Shown in pieces: positions 16,940-24,959 of a stretch of DNA of 64,000 nucleotides. The notes below the pieces were generated by a model. It searched no databases. It was not told the DNA's origin and saw only the letters and a program-made list of their open reading frames with translations. The position numbers were made by a program, and so were the translations under genes. Origin of the DNA: Nesterenkonia sp. E16_10 (GTDB lineage Bacteria; Actinomycetota; Actinomycetes; Actinomycetales; Micrococcaceae); contig NZ_JADPSA010000024.1 in assembly GCF_017347085.1 (NCBI RefSeq), positions 1 to 64,000 on the forward strand, read 5' to 3'. Numbering within the stretch: position 1 is the first letter of the stretch; every line of letters starts with the position of its first letter.

Positions 16940-19654
16940 ATGCACGTGAAAGCATCTGCTGCCAGAATCGTGATCGGTCGAGACTCCGAGCGCGCCAAGG
17001 TGCTGCGCGCGATCCATCGCACCCTTGCCGGCCACAGCGGTGTCTGCTTCCTTGAAGGGACCGTGGGCTCAGGGAAGTCCGCGCTGGCCTCCGAGGCACG
17101 GGAACGCGCCGCCGGCGCCGGCCTGAACGTGCTCTCACTTGCGGATCTGACCCCTTTCCGGGGAGTGTGCGAGTCCCTGCAGACGCACGGACCCGGCCCT
17201 TATTGCGTGGTCGTCGATGACCTCCACCGGTCCTCGGCCGAGGCGAAGCACGCTCTGGAACAACTGGTGGATCAGGCGTCGCTGACCCGCAACGCCGGTG
17301 CCCCGGTGCTGATCCTGCTGGCCTCCTCCCCCACGACCGATCCGCTCACCCGCAGGCTGGCGAGGATGTCCGCGCACACCGGAACCCGGGTCACGCTGCG
17401 CGGCATCACGCGCCATGAGCTGGGCAGGCTGCTGCGCCAGCACGGTCACCAGCTCAACGAGGAGACCCTCGCCGCGGTGCACCTCAGCGCGGCGGGCAAC
17501 CCCGGTGTCGCCCTGCGACTGGCAGAGGCAGGGGCGCACATCGAGGCCGCGGAACGGTCCGCGATCTCCCGGGCATTTCTGCGGCCCGAGCTCGAGCGGA
17601 TGGAACCCTGCCTGCGGACCTTCCTGGAAGTCCTGGCTGTGGACACCGGCGACTCTCGGGCCGAGGTCGCGGCCGAGGCCGCCGTTCTCGCGCTGCAGGC
17701 CGCCCGCCCCGACCTTGCCGCCCCGGTGGACGCCGCTGACCTGGTCGACGCGCTGCACCCGATCCTGAGCGGCAACGGACGCGAGGTGAGACTCGCCGAC
17801 GAGGCATGGCGGCAGACCGCCCAGGCCCTGATCGAGCCTGCCCGCCGCCAGCGCCTGCATGAGCTGCTGGCTGAGCGCACGACCGGTCTCGCTCGATCCC
17901 GCCACCAATGTGCCGCCGCCTCCTCCGAGGGAGATCCAGTGCTGGGCGACGAGTTCGAGGCCAGCGCGCTCGAGGCGCTGGAGGCTGGGAACTACTTGAC
18001 CAGTGCGGAGTACCTCTCGCTGGCCATGAGCGTCAGTCGCGGATCCGAACGTGCGCGCCGAATGGTCTCGGCGAGTCTCACGATGGCCATCGCGGAGGAC
18101 CCGAACGGCGTGCTCGACCTCCATACGGAGATCGGCCTGCTCGAAGACCAGGTCATGGTGACGCTGTTCCAGGCTGGGCTGGCCTTCTTCACCGGTCAGC
18201 TCACCGAGGCCCGACGGCTGCTGCACAGTGAGCTGCGCGCCCCTGGGGCAGGGCAGCACATCGAGAGCCTCACCCGGTGGCGGATGCTGATCCTGCTGTG
18301 CACCGTGGAGATCGCCGCCTCCGATGCGCAGGCCGCGCAGGCCGCCGTGGCCGAGCTGCGCCTGCTGGAGATCACACCCTCGACTCCCATCGACAAGGTC
18401 CTGGGCCGCGTGCTGACCATGCATGAGATCTACGCGCTGTGGAATGCGGGCGCGGTGGAGGAGTCCGTCGTCCGGCTGGATGATTTCCTGATCCAGGCCG
18501 CCGGCACTGCCGAGCACACGGATGCGCTCTACTTCCGGGCCAGGGTGCACTACTACGCCGGCCATATCGCCGCGGCCCTGGATGATCTGGAGCGCGCCGA
18601 GGCAGGACGGCATCATCGGGTGGTCCCCGGTGCGGCGCAGCGCGGGATGGCCGAACAGGCCATGATCGAGTTTCAGCTGGGCCGCTGGAGCGATGCGATC
18701 TTGCGCGCGGAACGGGTGATCTCGATGGCCCGGACCAGCTCCGACTGGCGCGGCCTGGCCAGTTCTCACGCGGTGCTGGCCATGGCCGCCGTCGCCCATG
18801 CCGATGAGACGGCGGCCGCGGAACACACCGACTGGCTCAGTCACCATGTGACGACCTCGGCCGCTCTGCCGCTCTATAACGTCATGACCGCCATGGCCTG
18901 GACCGCTCGAATGTCCCAGGACCACGCGCGGGCCCTCGACGTGATCGCGGACTTCAGGCGCAGCAGATTGAGCACCTGGGCCGAAGAGGTGGGTCTGATC
19001 GGCTGGCGAGCCCTGGAGATCGAGGCGCTGCTGGACCTCGAGAACCCGAGCCGGGCCCAGATCGCCGAGGCTGGCCGACTCCTGGAGGTGTTCTCGCAAC
19101 AGGTGGCGCTGCGACCCGCGCTGCCCCTCCCCTATGGCCACCCGCAGGCCCTGCGGGCGAAGCTCGCCGCACAGCGCGGGGACTTCAGGGCGGCGGTGGC
19201 GGACTACCGGGCGGCGATATGGCTCGCCACAGACTTCCCGCACACCAAGGCCCGGCTCCACCACAGCCTCGGGATCGCGCACCGCGAATGCGGCGAGCAT
19301 GCAGAGGCCGATGAGCAGCTCGAGGCGGCGCGAGACATCTTCGCCCAGCTCGGCGCTTCTTCGGAACTGGGCGCGGTGAAGAGCAGGCTGCTCTCCGTGG
19401 CCGGCCGCTACGCCTCTTTGACGCCCCGGGAGCGCGACATCGCCCACCTGATCTCCCAGGGACGGACCAATCGCGAGATCTCCGAGAGCCTGTTCGTGTC
19501 GAAGAAGACCGTGGAGTATCACGTGTCCAACCTTCTGCCGAAGCTCGGGATGTCCTCCCGGCGCGAGCTCTGGACCGCCGCGGCGGTGGCCTCCCAGCGC
19601 ACCGCCCCACCAGAGCAGGCGCCAGGATTCTCCCCCGGGCTCCGCCGCATCTAA
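16940..19654 (+). CDS. Large ATP-binding LuxR-family (LAL) transcriptional regulator
   Basis: About 904 residues. ATG at 16940; TTG at 16922 and GTG at 16946 are alternatives, and GGGGG at 16933 suits the GTG best. Walker A is GTVGSGKSALA (about 36), Walker B YCVVVDDLHRS (about 85). A long helical TPR-like region carries repeated ARxxYxxGxxxxAL patterns. The LuxR-type DNA-binding domain ends it: LTPRERDIAHLISQGRTNRE then ISESLFVSKKTVEYHVSNLL. LAL proteins are usually activators that sense a ligand through the ATPase/TPR part. The stop overlaps the sigma factor stop by 3-4 bases, tail to tail. It is the nearest candidate regulator for the polysaccharide operon. Confidence 0.92.
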   Translation: MHVKASAARIVIGRDSERAKVLRAIHRTLAGHSGVCFLEGTVGSGKSALASEARERAAGAGLNVLSLADLTPFRGVCESLQTHGPGPYCVVVDDLHRSSAEAKHALEQLVDQASLTRNAGAPVLILLASSPTTDPLTRRLARMSAHTGTRVTLRGITRHELGRLLRQHGHQLNEETLAAVHLSAAGNPGVALRLAEAGAHIEAAERSAISRAFLRPELERMEPCLRTFLEVLAVDTGDSRAEVAAEAAVLALQAARPDLAAPVDAADLVDALHPILSGNGREVRLADEAWRQTAQALIEPARRQRLHELLAERTTGLARSRHQCAAASSEGDPVLGDEFEASALEALEAGNYLTSAEYLSLAMSVSRGSERARRMVSASLTMAIAEDPNGVLDLHTEIGLLEDQVMVTLFQAGLAFFTGQLTEARRLLHSELRAPGAGQHIESLTRWRMLILLCTVEIAASDAQAAQAAVAELRLLEITPSTPIDKVLGRVLTMHEIYALWNAGAVEESVVRLDDFLIQAAGTAEHTDALYFRARVHYYAGHIAAALDDLERAEAGRHHRVVPGAAQRGMAEQAMIEFQLGRWSDAILRAERVISMARTSSDWRGLASSHAVLAMAAVAHADETAAAEHTDWLSHHVTTSAALPLYNVMTAMAWTARMSQDHARALDVIADFRRSRLSTWAEEVGLIGWRALEIEALLDLENPSRAQIAEAGRLLEVFSQQVALRPALPLPYGHPQALRAKLAAQRGDFRAAVADYRAAIWLATDFPHTKARLHHSLGIAHRECGEHAEADEQLEAARDIFAQLGASSELGAVKSRLLSVAGRYASLTPRERDIAHLISQGRTNREISESLFVSKKTVEYHVSNLLPKLGMSSRRELWTAAAVASQRTAPPEQAPGFSPGLRRI

Positions 19655-20334
19655 CCGAGCGGCTGCAGCGCGAAGGGGTCGGCGCCGTCGCGAGCGTCCG
19701 CGCCGAGCGTCCTGCGCAGTGACTTCAGCCCGTAGTACATCCGGGTGCGCAGCGTCGCCACCGGAATGCCGGTGCGCTCCGAGAGCTCCTGGTAGCCCAT
19801 GCCGTCCAGCTTGACGGCCACGATCACCTCCCGGTGTTCAATGCTGAGCCCGGTCAGCGCCTCATAGATGGCCAGCCGCTCCACGATGAGCTGATCCTCG
19901 GTCACCGGCTCACTGGCCGATTCGATGTTCTGCTCCCCCGAGGGCGACGGACGCCGGGACCGAGCCCGCAGAGCGTCGATGATCAGGTTCCGCTCGATGG
20001 CGAAGAGCCAGGTGCGCACCGAGCCCCGCGAGCTGCTGTAGCGCTCCCTGCCCTTCCAGGCCCGGATGAACGCCTCCTGGACGCAGTCTTCGGCGTCGGT
20101 CCGGTCACCCAGCCCGTTGAACGCGAACGCGAAGAGGGCGGCTCCGTGGGCGGCGTAGGCCTCGCGCACGTCGAAGGGCGCGTCCTCGGCGGCCTGCTTC
20201 GGCGGCGCCGCGGCATGGGGAGTCTTGATGCCCAGGGCACCTGCGGGCCGGGCGATGATCTGGCTGAGAGTGGGGGCGCGCTTCGGGTCGAAGGCGAAAG
20301 GGCCGGCGAGAGGAGAGATAGACATTGGAGACAT
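19651..20334 (-). CDS. ECF-type RNA polymerase sigma factor
   Basis: About 227 residues from the ATG at 20334; the ATG at 20325 is an alternative and neither has a strong ribosome-binding site. Region 2 is YAAHGAALFAFAFNGLGDRT then DAEDCVQEAFIRAWKG, with RTWLFAIERNLIIDALR; region 4 is GMGYQELSERTGIPVATLRT then RMYYGLKSLRR. No anti-sigma gene is adjacent, and an unusual ~55-residue N-terminal extension precedes region 2. It is preceded by the same ~100-bp promoter/leader module found before the GT2 gene, so it could direct both promoters or be co-regulated with them. Confidence 0.93.
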   Translation of the reverse strand: MSPMSISPLAGPFAFDPKRAPTLSQIIARPAGALGIKTPHAAAPPKQAAEDAPFDVREAYAAHGAALFAFAFNGLGDRTDAEDCVQEAFIRAWKGRERYSSSRGSVRTWLFAIERNLIIDALRARSRRPSPSGEQNIESASEPVTEDQLIVERLAIYEALTGLSIEHREVIVAVKLDGMGYQELSERTGIPVATLRTRMYYGLKSLRRTLGADARDGADPFALQPLG

Positions 20335-20369
20335 CCCGTAGATAGGACCAGAGGGATCGTGCAGAATCT

Positions 20370-20469
20370 TGCAGGGGGCGGGCCCGCCGGGGAACGGGCC
20401 GGCGGACCCTGGTGCTATGTAGAGACTAAAGTCGATACCTGGGTGTGCGCCCTGGGGTGCTGCCCTAGG
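20370..20469 (-). promoter_or_regulatory. Duplicated promoter/leader module, copy 1 (sigma factor gene)
   Basis: In minus-strand order: a near-palindrome (20447-20469), a 13-bp spacer, the inverted repeat GACTTTAGTC (20424-20433), a -10-like TACATA (20416-20421), then an 11-bp stem-loop (20380-20390 with 20399-20409). It ends 36 bp before the sigma start. Copy 2 lies before the GT2 gene: the 46-bp leader half has 42 identities, the GACT palindrome is identical, and the 23-bp upstream block has 21 identities. The stem keeps pairing through a U-G for a U-A, pointing to an RNA structure. The GACT(WW)AGTC core equals the centre of the mycobacterial DosR box (known consensus). Regulator here: inference. 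Confidence 0.7.
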
Positions 20470-20563
20470 TTTCCCGGGGTCTTTGGACTTCTTGCCGAAA
20501 CATGGGGCTCGGGGGGCCGCGCAGCGATGCCGCCAGGCCGATTCCCAGCATCCGCGAGCAGAA

Positions 20564-20603
20564 GCGGCCCCTGGAGGATCCTGCGGGATCACCCAGGGGC
20601 CGC
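20564..20603 (-). terminator. Hairpin after the GH18-like gene
   Basis: An 11-bp perfect stem (GCGGCCCCTGG / CCAGGGGCCGC), with an inner pairing around the BamHI-like GGATCC/GGATC, lies 23 nt downstream of the GH18-like stop. It separates that operon from the sigma promoter. No U-run is seen. Confidence 0.55.
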
Positions 20604-20625
20604 CTCTGTCGCCGAGGCAAGGCTG

Positions 20626-22239
20626 CTATTTGGAGTCTTCGGCAGCGTCCTCGGCGTCCTCTGCGACGTCGGCATCTTCGGAGTCCTCGGCGTCCTCGGC
20701 GTCCTCGGCGACGTCCTCGGCGGTCAGCGGCACCCAGGGCGAGCTGTCCGGATCACCCTGTGAGGCGTCGGGACTGTCTCCCTCGGTCCACCACTTCGCC
20801 TCATACGGCGTTCCCTCGGCGAGCACCCGGTCACCCTTCTCATAGGCGGTCGAGCCCTTCCAGGCCGGGTAGGTGCCCTTCTCCACGGTGAAGACCGGCA
20901 TCGGGGTCTCCCCGGGCAGGACCGGCCCGATCAGCTCCCACGGGGTGTCCCAGGCCTCGAGCACCGGGTTGTCCGGGAGCTCTCCGCGGGTCCACCACTT
21001 CGCCTCGTAGACGTTGCGGTGCCAGACGATCTTGGTGCCCTCCAGGTAGGACGCCTCTTCGGTCCAGATGGGATAGGGGCTGGTCTCCGGGTCATCCTCG
21101 GCCGGGGCCGCGGCGGCAGGATCGGGCGTGGTGGTGGCCGAGGCGGCCTCCGCAGCATGACCGGTGTAGCTCTGACTGAGCACCTCAGCAAAGCGCAGCT
21201 CACCCTGATCGACCCCGCTGCAGGCATCGGAGACCCGTGAGGTGTCGGGGTAGTTCGGCCCGCAGGTCGCATCCCGGTTCAGCGACCACATGGACATCCG
21301 ACCGATTCCGTTCTCCAGTGCGAACTCGTTGAAACGCTGCGCGTCATCGACCGTGAAGACCTCGTCCACCACGTCGTTCTGCCCGACCATGGGAGTCGCG
21401 CCCAGCTTGCCCCACAGTGAGGCGCTGCTCAGCGGGATCCCGGCCTGCTCGTACATGATGCCCAGCTGCCGGTGGGTGGAGCGCAGGGAGGCCGCGGAGA
21501 CGTCGAACATGGAGCGTGAATCCCGTGCCTGGCCGTAGTTCATGGTCATCAGGTTCACCCCGGCCAGGTCGGCGCCCGAGTCCAGCATCCCGATCACCAC
21601 GTCCCGCCCGTCAGCGGTCAGTCCGCTGGGGATCACCGGCAGCGTGAGCCACACCGCAAGCGGCTTGCCCGCGGCGGCGAGCCGCTTCTGCAGCAGCGCC
21701 ACCGCTTCGGCGCGCATCGCATTGCTCTCCGGGTCCTCGAGTGCGGGGCCCTCGATGTCCAGATCGATGGTGTCCAGGTCGTAGCGCTCGATCACCGCCA
21801 AGTAGGCCTCGGCGAGCTCCTCCGGAGACTCACAGACCGTGGCCAGCTCCTGATTCATCGCGCCGCCGAAGGAGACCACGACTCCGGCCCCCTGTTCACG
21901 CAGCCGTTGAATGCGACGGTCCAGGTCGAGCTCTGCGCCGGCCTCGTCGAGGCCGTAGTAGGTCCCCCAGCTGGGCGTACAGGTCCCGGCCTCATCGGCG
22001 ACGATGAAGGAGAGCACGACGTCGGACACGTGGCCCTCGGCATCCACGGACCCCTCCTCGAAGGCGTAGCTCGGAGTGGCGGTGACATCGACATAGCCGG
22101 CGAACCAGTGCGAGGCCGGCTCCTGTGCGGCTCGGGCTTCGTACATGCGGGCTCCTAGGACTCCGGCCACCGCGGTGGCCAGCACAATGATGACGGCGAG
22201 GGTGACTCGCCATGGGGAGAGTCGTGCTGTGGTGCTCAT
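20626..22239 (-). CDS. Membrane-anchored GH18-like glycosidase with two chitin-binding-like modules
   Basis: 537 residues; ATG at 22239 with AGGAGGA upstream, overlapping the GT2 stop (ATGA). One N-terminal transmembrane anchor (about 11-32) is followed by a GH18-like barrel (about 40-350). DTIDLDIEG (about 162-170) keeps the DxxDxDxE catalytic pattern; WFAGYVDVTATP and LMTMNYGQ are other family strands. Two CBM5/12-like modules follow (about 385-425 and 455-495), each ending in YEAKWWT.G..PD. The C-terminus is a Glu/Asp-Ala run (EDAEDAEDSEDADVAED). It probably trims or binds the polymer made by the upstream GT2. The polymer identity (GlcNAc-type) is inferred from these modules. Confidence 0.85.
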   Translation of the reverse strand: MSTTARLSPWRVTLAVIIVLATAVAGVLGARMYEARAAQEPASHWFAGYVDVTATPSYAFEEGSVDAEGHVSDVVLSFIVADEAGTCTPSWGTYYGLDEAGAELDLDRRIQRLREQGAGVVVSFGGAMNQELATVCESPEELAEAYLAVIERYDLDTIDLDIEGPALEDPESNAMRAEAVALLQKRLAAAGKPLAVWLTLPVIPSGLTADGRDVVIGMLDSGADLAGVNLMTMNYGQARDSRSMFDVSAASLRSTHRQLGIMYEQAGIPLSSASLWGKLGATPMVGQNDVVDEVFTVDDAQRFNEFALENGIGRMSMWSLNRDATCGPNYPDTSRVSDACSGVDQGELRFAEVLSQSYTGHAAEAASATTTPDPAAAAPAEDDPETSPYPIWTEEASYLEGTKIVWHRNVYEAKWWTRGELPDNPVLEAWDTPWELIGPVLPGETPMPVFTVEKGTYPAWKGSTAYEKGDRVLAEGTPYEAKWWTEGDSPDASQGDPDSSPWVPLTAEDVAEDAEDAEDSEDADVAEDAEDAAEDSK

Positions 22240-23387
22240 GCGTTTTCCTCCTGGGCGCTGCGGGATCGGTCTGCCGACGGCCGGGCGAGCGACAGGGGCT
22301 GATAGGTGAGCTTCTGGCTGGTCAGCGGTCGCAGCACCGCGGGCGAGGCGGAGCTGATGCGCTTCGGGTGACCGTCGGTCTGCGGCCCGCGAGGGGCTGA
22401 CCAGGTGCCGAGGATGCCTTCGTCCAGGACCAGTCGCCAGTCCAGCTGACCGGGGACCGATGGCGCGGCGTGCGCCTTCCTGGAGGTCTTGGCCGGTCGC
22501 CGGGAGGTCTTGGCGTCTTCGACGTAGAACCAGCTGCGGATCGCGAGCGCCACATCCATGAACGCGTTCCAGGGTCCGATATAGGCGATGAACGCCCAGG
22601 TGCCCCAGAAGGCGTTGAAGGCGGCGAAGGCGGCGTTGCCCCAGTTCTGCTGCCCGATGTCGCGCCACAGGGTCAGCAGCGAGAACCCGACGATCAGCAC
22701 CGGCGCGACCGCGTAGATCCAGGGGGCAGCGGTGCGATCCTTGACCTTCGGGGTGCGGGCGAAGGGGATCTTCTCTCCGGTCAGCGCCTGCTGCAGGGAC
22801 TTGAGCACGCCGGCCAGATTCACCGGGAGCAGGATCAGGTTGAACCCGTAGATCCGGAAGATGTCAGAGAACCTGTACCCGCACTCCCGCAGGTCGGCCC
22901 CCATGGTCAGGAAGTAGGGCAGCGCGGCCAGCAGGATCAGCGGGCTGAGCAGCCGTGAGTCATAGGGGTAGGCGAGCAGGAAGATCAGCCCCAGGGAGGC
23001 CCAGGCGATCGAGGCCATGTAGTTCAGCCGCAGCATCACCTCGGTCAGCCGGATCTGCTCGCCCCGACGACGCCGGGCGCGCAGCTCGCGCACCAGCTTG
23101 GGCAGGATCAGCAGTCCGCCGTTGGCCCAGCGGCGCCGCTGAACCACCAGGGAGCCGAAGTCCGGCGGGGTGGCGCTGTAGGACAGCCGCTCGGGGTAGT
23201 TCATCAGCGTCCAGCCGTGGGTTCCCAGGTCGATGCTGGATTCGGTGTCCTCGATGACCGTGCGGTCCTGCACGAAGCGCTTCACCAGCACCCCGTTCTC
23301 CCAGCTGGTCTCGGCGATGTCCTGCAACGCCGCGGTCCGGATGACCGCATTGGCTCCCACCCAGAAGGTCGCCCCGGCGTGGCTCAT
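22236..23387 (-). pseudogene. Family-2 glycosyltransferase, C-terminal half (frame-shifted from the upstream half)
   Basis: 383 residues from the ATG at 23387, but it begins in the middle of a GT2 catalytic domain: GATFWVGANAVIRTAAL, then the ED of the catalytic base motif (VIEDTESS, about 44) and the QxxRW motif (VVQRRRWANGG, about 82). Five membrane helices follow (about 110-280), ending in a cytoplasmic tail. The nucleotide-binding and DxD halves are in the gene just upstream, in the other frame. The two frames meet at GGGGATGA; one extra G in that GGGG run would fuse them. A disrupted gene, a sequencing error and true translational coupling or frameshifting are all possible. Confidence 0.85.
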
Positions 23388-24754
23388 CCCCTGTGGAGCA
23401 GGTGCTGGATGTCGGTGGTCGCCCCGGCCAGGCGCTCGATCCGTGTGCCGGCGCCCCGGAAGGAGGAGTACGGAGTCTGGGTGACCGCGATCCGCTCGTT
23501 GCCCGGCTGTTCCAGCAGGTGGACCAGGCGCAGGCAGTATTCCGGCAGCAGCAGCGAGTCGGCGTCGAGGGTGAGCACGAACTCGGCGTCGGCCACGCTG
23601 AGGTCCGGGGCCTCTCCGGGCTGGACCGGGCGCAGCGCGGTCCCCGAGAAGCTCAGCTCCGCCTTGTACTCCCCGCCGAGGAGCCCGAGGTAGGCGTTGA
23701 GGTTCATGGCCTTATTCGCCTCGTGGGAGAGGTTCGTGTAGGTCTTGCGCTCGAAGCTGCTGAGCTCGGCGGTGAAGATCCAGGTGAGCCGGCGGTGCAG
23801 CTGCAGCATCCGCTCTGCGGAGGGCAGCTCCTGGGCCGTTGCGGCCATCACGAGGGCCTCTGCGGTGGCCGCGAGCTCGGCGGTGAGGCCGCCCAGGACC
23901 TGGGTGCAGAAGAAGTCGTCCACATGATCGGCGCGGGACTCCTCCGCCGCCATCTGGCGCAGCCAGTCCGCACCCCAGGAGTAGTGCCCGGCGAGGGTCA
24001 GCACCTGCAGCGAGTTCACCGGCTGTCCCTGGGAGAGTCCCATCTCGTAGACGACCTGGGCGTCCGACATCCGGGTTCCGGGCTTCTTCAGGGCGGCCTC
24101 GATCTCTGCGGCCAGGCCTCGGGTCCGCTCCAGCGCAGGGCTCTGCGAGTCGGGGGCGTCGTCGATGAGCAGCACCACGTGGATCGCGGGGTATTCCTGC
24201 AGCGCCGCGGACCACAGGGTCTGACGCACCACTCCCGGCTCCTCGGCGTAGGAGGGCACCAGCACGATCATCGGGGAGTCGACCTCGGAGCGCGCAGAGA
24301 CCGAGCTCTGTCCGCTGAAGTGGGCGTCGAGCTCCACCCGGGAGGCCCGGCGGTGGGAGCGGAAGCGCAGCAGCGCGCCGTGCCGGGCCACGAGGTACAT
24401 CAGGGCCGAGAAGGTCAGCATGGTCACCACCAGCAGGTAGCCCACGGTCTCCATGGTGAAGCGGAAGTTCTGCGAGCCGTACTCCAGGAACTGCCAGAGC
24501 ACGGTGCTGACCACGTAGCCGACCCAGGCCAGCACGGTGGCGAGGATCGCCAGGCGGCTCAACACGATCCGGCGCAGGCTCGGCCGCGGATGCACCACCG
24601 ATAAGGGTTCGGTGCGCCGCTCGGCGCCGAGCTGACGACGACGTCGCGGGGTCGCCGCGGAGCGGGTGCGGGAACCGGCAGCCGAGCTGGAGGTGGAGGA
24701 GCTGGCAGCGGTCGAGCCGCCGGCAGACACGGAGGAGCGGGGAGGAACAGTCAT
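23384..24754 (-). pseudogene. Family-2 glycosyltransferase (cellulose-synthase-like), N-terminal half
   Basis: 456 residues from the ATG at 24754. A Ser-rich cytoplasmic tail and two membrane helices (about 62-85 and 100-122) precede the GT-A domain. IVLVPSYAEEPGVV (about 164), VVLLIDDAPDS (about 192) and LTLDADSLLLPEY (about 395) are the first catalytic aspartates. It stops right after IQHLLHRG, before the ED and QxxRW motifs, which lie in the -1 frame in the next gene. Fused length would be ~839 residues, normal for a processive polysaccharide synthase with membrane helices at both ends. Its promoter is copy 2 of the duplicated module. Confidence 0.85.
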
Positions 24755-24786
24755 GGTGGGGCTTCCCGGAGGTCGGGCAGGAGACC

Positions 24787-24885
24787 TGCAGAGGGTGGGT
24801 CCGCCGGTGAACGGGCCGGCGGACCCTGGTGCGCTTTATAGACTAAAGTCCACATACCCCTGGCGCCCTGGGGTGCCACCCTAGG
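24787..24885 (-). promoter_or_regulatory. Duplicated promoter/leader module, copy 2 (GT2 operon)
   Basis: Minus-strand order: a 19-bp near-palindrome CCTAGGGTGGCACCCCAGG (within 24863-24885), a 12-bp spacer, GACTTTAGTC (24841-24850), TATAAA (24835-24840), then a perfect 11-bp stem (24797-24807 with 24816-24826) around an 8-nt loop. It ends 33 bp before the GT2 start. If TATAAA is the -10, the hairpin lies at the very 5' end of the mRNA. There is no -35 consensus, and the GACT palindrome abuts the -10, as expected for an activator-dependent promoter. Confidence 0.7.
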
Positions 24886-24959
24886 ATTTCTCCGCTGTGC
24901 GGACCATTGTCCGAATCAACCGGATCGAGAAAACCCCTCCTCGGTGTATTCTCAGCCCC

